Shown one piece after another: positions 1 to 7,990 of a DNA stretch of 43,482 bases (positions are counted from its first letter, which is position 1; each line of letters opens with the position of its first letter). The DNA comes from DSNY01 sp964539745 (GTDB taxonomy: Bacteria > Pseudomonadota > Gammaproteobacteria > Burkholderiales > Burkholderiaceae_F): assembly GCA_964539745.1 (NCBI GenBank), contig CAZIJU010000025.1, positions 1-43,482 of the forward strand, written 5' to 3'. The notes under the pieces were generated by a model, which searched no databases, was not told where the DNA came from, and saw only the letters and a program-made list of their open reading frames with translations. A program made the position numbers and the translations under genes.

Positions 1-995
1 GCCGCGCCGGCGGCGATTCCGTAAGCGCCGATGCCGCCGCGGATTCGAACGCGCAGCCCTAGGATGCGGCCGTTCGCGTCGAGCGCGAGCTCCGCATCGG
101 CGTGTTGCTCGCGCCCGTGCGTGGCGGCCTGGAACTCCTCCAAGCGCGTGGCGCGCCAGCGCACCGGCCGGCCGAGCTTGCGCGCGGCGAACGCGCAAAC
201 GACGTCTTCGGGATGCAGCGCCGCCTTCATCCCGAATCCCCCGCCGACGTCACCGACCACGACGCGCACGTTCTCCGGCGGCATCGCCAAGACACCGGCG
301 AGCGCTTTCTGGGACCCCGCCGGATTCTGCGAGCTGGCATGCAGTGTGAGGCGCCCGGTGCTCGGGGCGAATTCGGCAACGCAGCCGCGCGGCTCAAGCG
401 TCACCGGCGCCAGCCGCTGGTTGCGCACGGAGATCCGCGCGACGTGGGCCGCTTGCGCGAACGCGGCGTCGCAGGCCGCGGCATCGCCGAAGCTCGAACG
501 ACCGGCGATGTTGCCGGGCGCGTCGGGCCACACCAGGGGCGCGCCGGGCGCGAGCGCCGCCTCGATCGTCGCCACCGCCGGCAGCGGCTCGTAATCGACC
601 GCGACGAGGGCGGCGGCGCGTTCGGCCGCCGCGCGCGACTCGCCGACGACGGCGGCGACCGCTTGGCCGACGAACCGCGCGGTGTCGGTCGCGAGCGGAA
701 AGTACGGCGGCGTGGTCTGCGGCTGCCCCTTGCCGCCGCGCAAGGCCGGACTGGCCGGAAAGGGTGCGACGCCTTCGGCGACGAGATCGGCGCCGCTGAG
801 CACCATGACCACGCCTTCGGCCGCCTTCGCCTCGGTCGCGTCGACCGACGCGATGCGCGCGTGCGGGTGCGGCGACCGTACGAACGAGACGTGCAGCTCG
901 CCGTCGAAGGAGAGGTCGTCGACGTAGCGGCCGCGACCGGTGAGCAGCCGATCATCCTCGATTCGAGTGACCGCCTGACCGATGCCGAATTTCAT
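1..995 (-). CDS. Xanthine dehydrogenase/CO dehydrogenase-type molybdopterin subunit, N-terminal part
   Basis: This is the large, molybdenum-cofactor-binding subunit of a molybdenum hydroxylase (xanthine dehydrogenase, aldehyde oxidase and CoxL family). About 331 N-terminal residues are visible and the gene runs off the left edge. The ATG at 995 opens MKFGIGQAVTRIEDDRLLTG, the usual start of this family, and a GGAG lies about 12 bases upstream. The hammerhead region follows (RYVDDLSFDGELHVSFVRSP, then VGQAVAAVVGESRAAAERAA). The cofactor-domain signatures NQRLAPVTLEPRG and DVGGGFGMK lie near residues 195-260. The active-site loop that would separate form I CO dehydrogenase from form II enzymes is outside the window, so the substrate cannot be called. 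The FAD and 2Fe-2S subunits are not in view; they may lie further left. The family is certain, the substrate unknown. Confidence 0.93.
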   Translation of the reverse strand, partial: MKFGIGQAVTRIEDDRLLTGRGRYVDDLSFDGELHVSFVRSPHPHARIASVDATEAKAAEGVVMVLSGADLVAEGVAPFPASPALRGGKGQPQTTPPYFPLATDTARFVGQAVAAVVGESRAAAERAAALVAVDYEPLPAVATIEAALAPGAPLVWPDAPGNIAGRSSFGDAAACDAAFAQAAHVARISVRNQRLAPVTLEPRGCVAEFAPSTGRLTLHASSQNPAGSQKALAGVLAMPPENVRVVVGDVGGGFGMKAALHPEDVVCAFAARKLGRPVRWRATRLEEFQAATHGREQHADAELALDANGRILGLRVRIRGGIGAYGIAAGA

Positions 996-1027
996 CGTTG
1001 TGTTGACTCCGGGGAGTTGTACTGAGC

Positions 1028-1192
1028 TCAGCGGCGCCGGCGCAGCAGCAGCGCGGTCGCCGCGAGTCCGACGATTGCGAGCAGCCCGACCGCGACCCAG
1101 ACCGCGCTCGAACCGGTCAGCAGCAGCGCCAGCGCGACGCCGACCGCGAGCCCCGCCGCCCACAGCAACACGAAGGCGAGCGGGCCTGCCAA
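1028..1192 (-). CDS. Small two-helix membrane protein (54 aa)
   Basis: A short open frame begins with TTG at 1192, preceded by GAAGAG at good spacing, and ends at 1028. The product begins with LAGPLAFVLLWAAGLAVGVA, has a second hydrophobic stretch (VWVAVGLLAIVGLAATALLL) and ends in RRRR. It is therefore a hairpin of two membrane helices with a positive tail, probably in the inner membrane with the tail in the cytoplasm. It starts 4 bases after the yggX stop codon, so the two are almost certainly co-transcribed. I do not recognise a family. The main doubt is the TTG start; a hydrophobic frame arising by chance in GC-rich DNA is possible, but the spacing and ribosome site favour a gene. Confidence 0.55.
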   Translation of the reverse strand: MAGPLAFVLLWAAGLAVGVALALLLTGSSAVWVAVGLLAIVGLAATALLLRRRR

Positions 1193-1196
1193 GGCA

Positions 1197-1469
1197 TCAA
1201 CTCTTCGGCGGCACGTAACCCTGCGCGACGTCGGCCCCCTCGCCGAAGAAGTGGCGCTCCATCTGCGCCTGCAGGTACTTGCGTGCGCGCGGGTCGGCGA
1301 GGTTCAGGCGGTTCTCGTTCACCAGCATCGTCTGGTGCTTGAGCCACTGTTGCCACGCTTCCTTCGACACGTTCTCCCAGATGCGCTTGCCGAGCTCGCC
1401 GGGCACGGGCGGAAAGTCGAGGCCTTCGGCCTCGTGCCCGAGCTTCACGCATTTGACCATTCTTGCCAT
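1197..1469 (-). CDS. yggX: Probable Fe(2+)-trafficking protein YggX
   Basis: This is a 90-residue cytoplasmic protein of the YggX family, which is linked to iron handling and protection of Fe-S clusters from oxidation. The start is the ATG at 1469, opening MARMVKCVKLGHEAEGLDFP and preceded by AAGGAAGG. Longer upstream extension would reach other start codons, but they lack this ribosome site and the family begins here. Conserved features are the single N-terminal cysteine (C7), the PGELGKRI segment, the SKEAWQQWLKHQTMLVNENRLN core and a C-terminal GYVPP. The length matches the family norm of about 90. The small membrane-protein gene follows 4 bases downstream, and the gene-free repeat patch lies upstream. 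MutY or other common yggX partners are not in the window. Confidence 0.95.
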   Translation of the reverse strand: MARMVKCVKLGHEAEGLDFPPVPGELGKRIWENVSKEAWQQWLKHQTMLVNENRLNLADPRARKYLQAQMERHFFGEGADVAQGYVPPKS

Positions 1470-1535
1470 GACGCCTTCCTTATCGAGCATTGCGAATCTT
1501 CGTGACACCGCCGACTGCCTGGCGCTCGCGTCCGT

Positions 1536-1586
1536 CGCCCTTCGTCATCCCTCGCCCTTCGTCATCTCTCACCCTTCGTCATTCCG
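1536..1586. repeat. 17-bp tandem repeat, three copies
   Basis: Three consecutive 17-base units start at 1536, 1553 and 1570. The core is CCCTTCGTCAT, with small differences at the ends. The third copy merges into the first half unit of the larger inverted-repeat family (GTCATTCCGAGC), so the array may be built from fragments of that element. Confidence 0.75.
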
Positions 1587-1620
1587 AGCTCCCGTCGTCA
1601 TTCCGACCGGTCCCTCTCCT

Positions 1621-1693
1621 GTCATTCCGAGCCGCAGGCGAGAATTCTCCTGCGTTCGAAACGCCGAGATCCCTCGCGTTCGCTCGGGATGAC
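1621..1693. repeat. Inverted-repeat element, copy 1 (73 bp)
   Basis: The unit begins GTCATTCCGAGC and ends GCTCGGGATGAC, which pair with one G-T wobble, so a transcript would fold into a long hairpin. Inside are GCCGCAGGCGA and GAGATCCCTCGCGTTCG. Elements ending in GTCATTCCGAGC and GCTCGGGATGAC look like a REP-like family dispersed between genes in several bacteria (recalled, not searched). Confidence 0.85.
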
Positions 1694-1750
1694 AAGCCAG
1701 CGTCATTTCCCCGGCCTGGCTTCGCTCTTCGGAGCGGCAACGCCCCCACT

Positions 1751-1823
1751 GTCATTCCGAGCCGCAGGCGAGGAATCTCCGCCGCGCGCGACACCGAGAT
1801 CCCTCGCGTTCGCTCGGGATGAC
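1751..1823. repeat. Inverted-repeat element, copy 2 (73 bp)
   Basis: This is the same unit as at 1621-1693, with identical ends and only a variable middle segment (about 20 bases). The conserved right half (GAGATCCCTCGCGTTCGCTC) is identical to copy 1. Confidence 0.85.
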
Positions 1824-1852
1824 AAACCAGCCCATTCGCCCGGCCCGGCTTC

Positions 1853-1873
1853 GTCATTCCGAGCCGCAATGCC
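1853..1873. repeat. Half copy of the inverted-repeat element
   Basis: Only the left end (GTCATTCCGAGCCGCA) is present; the right half is missing. Similar short left ends begin at 1578 and 1597. Confidence 0.6.
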
Positions 1874-1879
1874 ACCCTT

Positions 1880-1951
1880 GTCATTCCGAGCCGCAGGCGA
1901 GGAATCCCCTGCGCCACCAACGCCGAGATCCCCCGCGTCGCTCGGGATGAC
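1880..1951. repeat. Inverted-repeat element, copy 3 (72 bp)
   Basis: This is the third full unit, with the same left end (GTCATTCCGAGCCGCAGGCG) and a right end GCTCGGGATGAC. It is one base shorter than the others in the CCCGCGTCGCTC part. Confidence 0.85.
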
Positions 1952-2057
1952 GGCGCCGCCGCCCGTACGAGCGAAACGAACCCGAAGGGTCGCGGTGTCA
2001 CAAGCGAGCGTCATCCTCGATCATTTTTTTCAGTTCCGCTTGCGCCGGACCGACGGT

Positions 2058-3407
2058 TCAAATCGCCTTCATCAATACCTGCGAGCGACGCTGCCAGTTG
2101 TATAGCTTCTTGCGTTCGACCGGCAGATCGTCGACGTCGGCGAGCACGAAGCCGCGCTTCAGAAACCAGTGCGCGGTGCGCGTCGTCAGCACGAACAGCT
2201 CCTCCAGCCCGGCCGCTTTGGCGCGCGCCTCGATGCGCTTGAGCAGCCGCCCGCCGTCGCCATAGTTCTGGTAGCTCGGATGCACGGTGAGCGCGGCCAT
2301 CTCGCCCATCTTCGATTCGGGGAACGGATACAAGGCGGCGCAACCGTAGATCACGCCGTCGTGCTCGAGCACCGTGAAGCGGTCGATCTCGCGCTCGATC
2401 AGTTCGCGCGGGCGCTTGACCAGCGTGCCGTCGGCCTCGAGCGGCTCGAGCAGCTTGAGGATACCGCCGACGTCGTCGATCGTCGCCTCGCGCAGCGCCT
2501 CGAGGTCTTCGACCGACAGCATCGTCCCCACGCCTTCGTGCGTGAACAGCTCGATCAGCACCGATCCGTCGAGCGCGTACGGGATCACGTGCACGCGCTG
2601 TACGCCGCCGCGGCAGGCGCGCAGCGCGAAGCGCAGGTTGAACGCGGAGTCGGCATCGACGTCGTCGTCGGCGAGCAGGTTCTCGGCCTGCGCGATCGTC
2701 AGCTCCTCGTACAGTCGGCCGGCGCGGTCGCGCACGCCGTCGATGTCGGTGATCAGGATCAGCTTGTCGGCGCGGATCGCGGTGGCGATGCTGGTCGCGA
2801 CGTCCTCCATCGTCAGGTTGAACGCCTCGCCGGTCGGGGAGAAGCCGAGCGGTGAAGCCAGCACGATCGTGTCGGCCGCGAGCGCGTGCCGGATCGCGTC
2901 GGCGTCGACCTTGCGCACGACGCCGGTGTGCAGGAAGTCGACGCCGTCGAGGATGCCGACCGGGCGCGCGGTGACGAAGTTGCCGCTGACCACGCGCACC
3001 TTCGAGTGCGCCATCGGCGTGTTCGGCAGCCCTTGCGAAAAAGCCGCCTCGATGTCGAGCCGGATCTCGCCCGAGGCTTCCTTCGCGCACTCCAGCGCTG
3101 CCGCGTCGGTGATCCGCATGCCCTGCGCGAAGCGCGCCTCGAGCCCCTTCAGCGCGAGCTGCGCCTGCACCTGCGGGCGCGAGCCGTGCACGATCACGAG
3201 CTTGATACCCATCGCGTGCAGCAGTGACAGGTCGTGCACCAGCGCGTTCAGGCGCCCGGCCTCGATCAACTCGCCGCCGAAAGCGACGACGAACGTGCGG
3301 CCGCGATGCGCATGCACATACGGGGCGACATCGCGCAGCCAGGCGACGAACTGCGCGTGCGTGGCTGCGACGAGCGAGGAAGGCAACGAGGTGTGGGTGT
3401 CGTTCAC
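2058..3407 (-). CDS. argA: N-acetylglutamate synthase ArgA
   Basis: ArgA makes N-acetylglutamate from acetyl-CoA and glutamate, the first step of arginine synthesis, in the cytoplasm. The 449-residue product is close to the usual length of about 440. The N-terminal two thirds is an amino-acid-kinase-like fold (FVVAFGGELI; LVIVHGSRPQVQAQL; ILITDIDGV). The last 150 residues are a GNAT domain (ILKLLEPLEADGTLVKR; MAALTVHPSYQNYGDGGRLL, with an acetyl-CoA loop in which G-D-G-G replaces the usual Q/R-x-x-G-x-G/A). I chose the GTG at 3407 (VNDTHTSLPSS). An open frame extends further upstream but crosses the promoter and hrpA start. A TATACT box ends 6 bases before this GTG, so the message may be leaderless. 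The gene is divergent from hrpA. Confidence 0.95.
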   Translation of the reverse strand: MNDTHTSLPSSLVAATHAQFVAWLRDVAPYVHAHRGRTFVVAFGGELIEAGRLNALVHDLSLLHAMGIKLVIVHGSRPQVQAQLALKGLEARFAQGMRITDAAALECAKEASGEIRLDIEAAFSQGLPNTPMAHSKVRVVSGNFVTARPVGILDGVDFLHTGVVRKVDADAIRHALAADTIVLASPLGFSPTGEAFNLTMEDVATSIATAIRADKLILITDIDGVRDRAGRLYEELTIAQAENLLADDDVDADSAFNLRFALRACRGGVQRVHVIPYALDGSVLIELFTHEGVGTMLSVEDLEALREATIDDVGGILKLLEPLEADGTLVKRPRELIEREIDRFTVLEHDGVIYGCAALYPFPESKMGEMAALTVHPSYQNYGDGGRLLKRIEARAKAAGLEELFVLTTRTAHWFLKRGFVLADVDDLPVERKKLYNWQRRSQVLMKAI

Positions 3408-3413
3408 GCGAAA

Positions 3414-3421
3414 AGTATACT
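3414..3421. promoter_or_regulatory. Symmetric -10 boxes of the divergent argA/hrpA promoters
   Basis: The octamer AGTATACT is its own reverse complement, so both strands read TATACT. On the minus strand the box (3419-3414) is followed by 6 bases and then the argA GTG. On the plus strand (3416-3421) the hrpA ATG is 57 bases further on. No strong -35 is visible for either direction. The sharing suggests that polymerase occupies one direction at a time; that is an inference. Confidence 0.5.
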
Positions 3422-3478
3422 TCGCGCCCTCTGAACGCCTCTCGTTTCGAACGATGACGCGACTTCGGTCGCGGACCG

Positions 3479-6400
3479 ATGCAGCAGCCAGCTTCGAAGC
3501 CCGCGCAGCGACCGCAACGGTCGAGTCCACCGCGCGCGCCGCTGCCGTCGATCGCGTTCCCTGAGGAACTCCCGGTTTCGGCGCGGCGCGACGAGATCGC
3601 GCGCGCGATCGAAGCCAACCAGGTCGTCATCGTCTGCGGCGAAACCGGCTCGGGCAAGACCACGCAACTGCCGAAGATCTGCCTCGCGCTCGGCCGCGGG
3701 CGCGACAAGCTGATCGGCCACACGCAGCCGCGCCGCATCGCCGCCTCGTCGGTCGCGCGCCGAATCGCGCAGGAACTGAACTCGCCGCTGGGAGAAGTGG
3801 TCGGCTTCAAGGTGCGCTTTACCGACCACACGCGCCCCGGCGCGGCGGTCAAGCTGATGACCGACGGCATCCTGCTCGCCGAAACGCAGGCCGATCCGCT
3901 GCTTTCCGCCTACGACACGATCATCATCGACGAGGCGCACGAGCGCAGCCTGAACATCGACTTCCTGCTCGGCTACCTCAAGCAGCTTCTTCCGCGGCGG
4001 CCCGATCTGAAGCTCGTCATCACGTCGGCGACGATCGACGCCGACCGCTTCGCCGCGCACATCGGCACGAAGGACAAGCCGGCGCCGGTCATCAACGTGT
4101 CCGGGCGGCTGTACCCGGTCGAAATCCGCTGGCGTCCGGTAAAAGACGAAGACGACGCCGACGACCGCACGCTGATGGACGCAATCGTCGATGCGGTCGA
4201 CGAGTGCGCGCTCGTCGGACCGGGCGACGTGCTGGTGTTTCTGCCCGGCGAGCGCGAGATCCGCGAAGCGGCCGAAGCGCTGCGCAAGCACCACCCACCG
4301 GGCACCGAGATCCTGCCGCTGTTCGCTCGGCTGTCGGCCGAGGAGCAGGAGCGCGTCTTCAACCCTGGTGGCGCGCGGCGCATCGTGCTCGCGACCAACG
4401 TCGCCGAGACGTCGCTCACGGTGCCCGGCATCCGCTATGTCGTCGATACGGGGCTGGCGCGCGTGAAGCGCTACTCGTACCGCAACAAGGTCGAGCAGCT
4501 TCAGGTCGAGCCTATTTCGCAGGCGGCGGCGAATCAGCGCGCGGGCCGCTGCGGCCGCGTCGCGGCGGGTATCTGTATCCGGCTGTACGACGAAGCCGAT
4601 TTCGCCGAGCGGCCGAGGTTCACCGATCCGGAAATCCTCCGTTCGTCGCTCGCCGCCGTGATCCTGCGCATGAAGTCGCTCGGGCTCGGCGACGTGCGCG
4701 CTTTCCCGTTCATCGATCCGCCGCCGGCGCGCGCGATCGCCGACGGCTTCGACCTGCTGGCCGAGCTGAACGCGGTCGACGAGGCGAACGAGCTGACCGC
4801 CATCGGCCGCGAGCTCGCGCGGTTGCCGGTCGATCCTCGGGTCGGCCGCATGCTGCTCGCGGCACGCGACAACCACGCGCTTGCGGAAGTGCTGATCGTC
4901 GCCGCCGCACTGTCCGTGCAGGACCCTCGCGAGCGGCCGCTGGAAGCACAACAAGCTGCCGATCAGGCGCACCGCAAGTTCGCCGACGAAAGAAGCGACT
5001 TCCTGGCTTTCGTGAAGCTGTGGAACTTCATCGACGAGCGCTTTGCGCACAAGAAGTCGAACCGCAAGCTGACCGACGAGCTGAAGGCGCATTTCCTCAG
5101 TCCGCGCCGCGTGCGCGAGTGGAAGGAGGTCCACTCGCAGCTCGCCGCGATCGCCGGCGAGGCGGGCTGGCGCCCGAATGCCACGCCGGCGACGTTCGAG
5201 CAGGTCCATCTTTCGCTGCTGGCCGGGCTGCTCGGCAACGTCGGCTTCAAGACGCTCGATGCGGACTATCGCGAACCGCCGTACGTCGGCGCGCGCGGCA
5301 TCAAGTTCTTCATCTGGCCCGGATCGCCGCTGGCGAAGAAGGCGGGGCGCTGGGTCATGGCGGCCGAACTGGTCGAGACGACGCGGCTGTTCGCGCGTTG
5401 TGTGGCAACGATCGAGCCGCAGTGGCTGGAGCGCGTCGGCGGCCATCTGCTGAAGAAGTCGTGGAGCGACCCGCACTGGGAGAAAAAGCCCGCGCAAGTG
5501 ATCGCGTTCGAGCGGGCGACGCTGTACGGGATGGTCGTCTACAGCCAGCGGCGAGTCGAATTCGGATCGAAGGACCCGAAGGTCGCGCGCGAGATCTTCA
5601 TCCGCGAGGCGCTGGTCGAAGGCGAGTACGACACGCAGGCGCCGTTTTTCCTGCACAACCGCCGTCTCGTGCGCGAGATCCGCGAGCTGGAGCACAAGAC
5701 GCGCCGGCTCGACGTGCTCGTCGACGACGAGCTGATCTTCCGCTTCTACGACGCGTTGATCCCCGCCGACGTGTATTCGGGCGCGACGCTCGAGAAGTGG
5801 CGCAAGCAGGCAGAACAGGGCAATCCGAAACTGCTGTTCCTGAACCGCGACGAGCTGATGCGGCACGAGGCGCGCGGCGTGACGACAGAACTATTTCCCA
5901 AGCACTGGGAGATGCGCGGCATCACGATGGCGCTCAGTTATCACTTCGAGCCGGGCAGCCCGCGCGACGGCGTGACGCTGACGGTGCCGCTGGCGGCGCT
6001 GAACCAGGTCGACGCCGTTCGCTGCGAATGGCTGGTACCCGGCATGCTGAAGGAGAAGGTGCACCTGTTGCTGAAAAGCCTGCCGCAGAAGCTGCGCCGC
6101 CATTGCGTGCCGCTGCCGGAGTACGCGGCCGGTTTCGTCGAGCGGCACCGGGCCGAACTCGCTTCGCCGCAGCGCCCGCTGGTCGACGCGCTGATCGCCG
6201 ACGTGCGCGAGCAGAAGAACGTCGTCTGCCAGCCGGCGGACTTCAAGCTCGAGACGCTGCCGGCGCATCTGACGATGAACTTCAAGATCGTCGACGAGCA
6301 CGGACGCCAGCTCGGCATGGGCCGCAGTCTCGCCGCCCTTCGTGCCGAGCTGGGCGAACAGGCGCAGCAGATCTTTCAGACGCTCGCCGCGCAGGATGCG

Positions 6401-7288
6401 AAGGTGGCTGCAGGGCTGCACGAGAACATCACCGACTGGGACTTCGGCGAACTGCCCGAGCTGCTGGAGATCGAACGCAAGGGTCAGAGACTGATCGGCT
6501 TCCCCGCGCTCGTCGATCGCGGCGACCGCTGCGAGGTCGAGGTGTTCGACGACGCGATCGAAGCGCGCGCGAAGCACCTTGACGGCCTGCGCCGACTGTT
6601 CCGCCTGCAGCTCCGGGAGCAGGTCAGGTATCTCGAGAAAGGTTTGAACGCGCTGCAGACCACGCAGATGCAGGCGAGCACCGTGCCGGCACTGGCCGCC
6701 GCATGTCCGAGCTTCGAGGAGCTGCGCGATCAGGTGATCACCGCCGCGATCGACCGCACCTGCCTGATCGACCCGTGGCCGACCGACAACGCGAGCTTCG
6801 TTGCGCGCAAGACCGAGGCGCGCGGCAAGCTCAACCTGATCGCGCAGGAGATCGCGCGGCTCGTGACGGCGATCGTGCTGGAAGCCGCGGCGCTGCCGAA
6901 GAAGCTGAACGCGGCCCGCGCGTTTCCCGCTGCGGTGGCGGATATCCAACAGCAGCTTGCGCGGCTGTTCCCAAGGGGTTTCATCGTCGACACCCCGGCC
7001 GCGCAGCTCGCGCATTACCCGCGTTATCTGAAGGCGATCGCGCTGCGGCTCGACAAGCTGAAGTCCGATCCGGCGCGCGACGCGCAGCGGATGAACGAAG
7101 TCACGCAACTGCAGACGCCGTACCTGCGCGAACTGGCCGCGCGCAAGGGCGTGGCCGATCCGCGGCTGGAGGAGTTCCGCTGGCTGCTGGAGGAGCTGCG
7201 CGTGTCGCTCTTTGCCCAGGAACTGCGCACCCCGATGCCGGTCAGCGTGAAACGGCTGGCGAAGGTGTGGGAGAGCCTGCGCCATTGA
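3479..7288 (+). CDS. hrpA: ATP-dependent RNA helicase HrpA
   Basis: This is a DEAH-box RNA helicase of 1269 residues, close to the E. coli enzyme (1300). In E. coli, HrpA has been linked to mRNA processing and to rescue of stalled ribosomes. The ATG at 3479 opens MQQPASKPAQRP; the ribosome site is weak (GCGGA). Helicase motifs are clear: Walker A GETGSGKT (residues 54-61), DEAH (151-154), SAT near 182 and QRAGRCGR (353-360). These are followed by the HA2/winged-helix and OB-fold regions, and then the long DUF3418 C-terminus typical of bacterial HrpA. The 3' end overlaps the convergent membrane-protein gene by 47 bases. No stop codon interrupts the frame. Confidence 0.97.
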   Translation: MQQPASKPAQRPQRSSPPRAPLPSIAFPEELPVSARRDEIARAIEANQVVIVCGETGSGKTTQLPKICLALGRGRDKLIGHTQPRRIAASSVARRIAQELNSPLGEVVGFKVRFTDHTRPGAAVKLMTDGILLAETQADPLLSAYDTIIIDEAHERSLNIDFLLGYLKQLLPRRPDLKLVITSATIDADRFAAHIGTKDKPAPVINVSGRLYPVEIRWRPVKDEDDADDRTLMDAIVDAVDECALVGPGDVLVFLPGEREIREAAEALRKHHPPGTEILPLFARLSAEEQERVFNPGGARRIVLATNVAETSLTVPGIRYVVDTGLARVKRYSYRNKVEQLQVEPISQAAANQRAGRCGRVAAGICIRLYDEADFAERPRFTDPEILRSSLAAVILRMKSLGLGDVRAFPFIDPPPARAIADGFDLLAELNAVDEANELTAIGRELARLPVDPRVGRMLLAARDNHALAEVLIVAAALSVQDPRERPLEAQQAADQAHRKFADERSDFLAFVKLWNFIDERFAHKKSNRKLTDELKAHFLSPRRVREWKEVHSQLAAIAGEAGWRPNATPATFEQVHLSLLAGLLGNVGFKTLDADYREPPYVGARGIKFFIWPGSPLAKKAGRWVMAAELVETTRLFARCVATIEPQWLERVGGHLLKKSWSDPHWEKKPAQVIAFERATLYGMVVYSQRRVEFGSKDPKVAREIFIREALVEGEYDTQAPFFLHNRRLVREIRELEHKTRRLDVLVDDELIFRFYDALIPADVYSGATLEKWRKQAEQGNPKLLFLNRDELMRHEARGVTTELFPKHWEMRGITMALSYHFEPGSPRDGVTLTVPLAALNQVDAVRCEWLVPGMLKEKVHLLLKSLPQKLRRHCVPLPEYAAGFVERHRAELASPQRPLVDALIADVREQKNVVCQPADFKLETLPAHLTMNFKIVDEHGRQLGMGRSLAALRAELGEQAQQIFQTLAAQDAKVAAGLHENITDWDFGELPELLEIERKGQRLIGFPALVDRGDRCEVEVFDDAIEARAKHLDGLRRLFRLQLREQVRYLEKGLNALQTTQMQASTVPALAAACPSFEELRDQVITAAIDRTCLIDPWPTDNASFVARKTEARGKLNLIAQEIARLVTAIVLEAAALPKKLNAARAFPAAVADIQQQLARLFPRGFIVDTPAAQLAHYPRYLKAIALRLDKLKSDPARDAQRMNEVTQLQTPYLRELAARKGVADPRLEEFRWLLEELRVSLFAQELRTPMPVSVKRLAKVWESLRH

Positions 7289-7910
7289 TGAGCGGACGCA
7301 GCAGCAACCCCGTCGTCGATATCCTCAGCTCCAGCGATCGCTCCTTGTCCGCCGCAACGAACGTTCCCGATCCGTATTCGGCATCGAACATCGGCGCGAG
7401 CCATGCGGATCGCTTGCGCAGCGCGAAGAGGTCGATCGGCCGCTCGGCGCCGAGGGCGAATACGGTGCGCGGGGCGCTGCGTTCCTGCCCGATGTCGTCG
7501 TAACGGCCGGCCACCCGCGCGAGTTCGTACGACGTGTGCAGGCCCAGCACGTTGGCCCACGGCTTCCACTTCAGCACGTGCGCGTCGACGTAAAGCGCGT
7601 CGCCGGCGAGCGTGTAGCTCGCGGTGCGGCCGTCGGCGAAGCGGAACGTCGCGGTAAAGCGTTGCGGGCCGATCGGCTTGACGTCGATGCGGGCCGCGAC
7701 TTCCTCGTGCGTCAGCGCGCGATAGCCCTGTACGCCGATCGCGATCGCGCTGACGAGCGCGCCGATCGCGATCAGCAGCGCGCCGGCGAGCAGCCGCGTC
7801 AGCGCGCGCAGCGGACGCGCGCGAAACAGCGCGACGACGCCCGCGACGACGAACAGCAGCCCGAAGGCGGCGATCGCAAAAGCAGCGATGGTGAGCGGCG
7901 TCGGCATCAT
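7242..7910 (-). CDS. Conserved membrane-anchored protein of unknown function
   Basis: A 222-residue protein starts at ATG 7910 (or the next codon, also ATG). Two hydrophobic segments lie near the N-terminus (LTIAAFAIAAFGLLFVVAGV, then LLAGALLIAIGALVSAIAIG). About 150 soluble residues follow, with the memorable stretch SYTLAGDALYVDAHVLKWKP and a LGLHTSYELARVAGRYDDI segment. Similar proteins are sometimes labelled as cation or multidrug efflux pumps in genome annotation, but nothing here looks like a pump, and I treat the function as unknown. The soluble part probably faces the periplasm. The gene ends 47 bases inside the 3' end of hrpA on the other strand and is divergent from the YbaN-like gene. 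Confidence 0.8.
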   Translation of the reverse strand: MMPTPLTIAAFAIAAFGLLFVVAGVVALFRARPLRALTRLLAGALLIAIGALVSAIAIGVQGYRALTHEEVAARIDVKPIGPQRFTATFRFADGRTASYTLAGDALYVDAHVLKWKPWANVLGLHTSYELARVAGRYDDIGQERSAPRTVFALGAERPIDLFALRKRSAWLAPMFDAEYGSGTFVAADKERSLELRISTTGLLLRPLINGAGSPTPSPAVSR

Positions 7911-7947
7911 CGGGTTTGCACGGACGTGACGGGGGCGTGTCGGTTTG

Positions 7948-7962
7948 CCGCTAGAGTAGCGG
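7948..7962. promoter_or_regulatory. Short inverted repeat in the divergent promoter region
   Basis: CCGCTA-GAG-TAGCGG is a perfect 6-bp inverted repeat, 29 bases before the GTG of the YbaN-like gene and 38 bases before the ATG of the divergent gene. TAGAGT (7952-7957) could be a -10 box on the plus strand. It could be an operator; no regulator is known. Confidence 0.3.
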
Positions 7963-7990
7963 CGGTTCGACCCATCGGGCTCATCCAGGC

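Larger units (their letters stand above)
1470..2057. other. Gene-free interval between yggX and argA, rich in repeats
   Basis: No credible gene is seen in these 588 bases. The interval holds a 17-bp tandem array, three copies of a 72-73 bp inverted-repeat element and several half copies, listed separately. The open frames here read through the repeats and encode low-complexity, arginine-rich or proline-rich peptides, so I do not call them. The yggX promoter should lie near 1480-1530, but I see no convincing hexamer pair. Confidence 0.8.

Noticed and set aside
2011..3870. Minus-strand open frame in another phase across argA and the start of hrpA
   Set aside because: It is Arg- and Ala-rich with no domain. 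argA reads clearly in its own phase with ArgA motifs.
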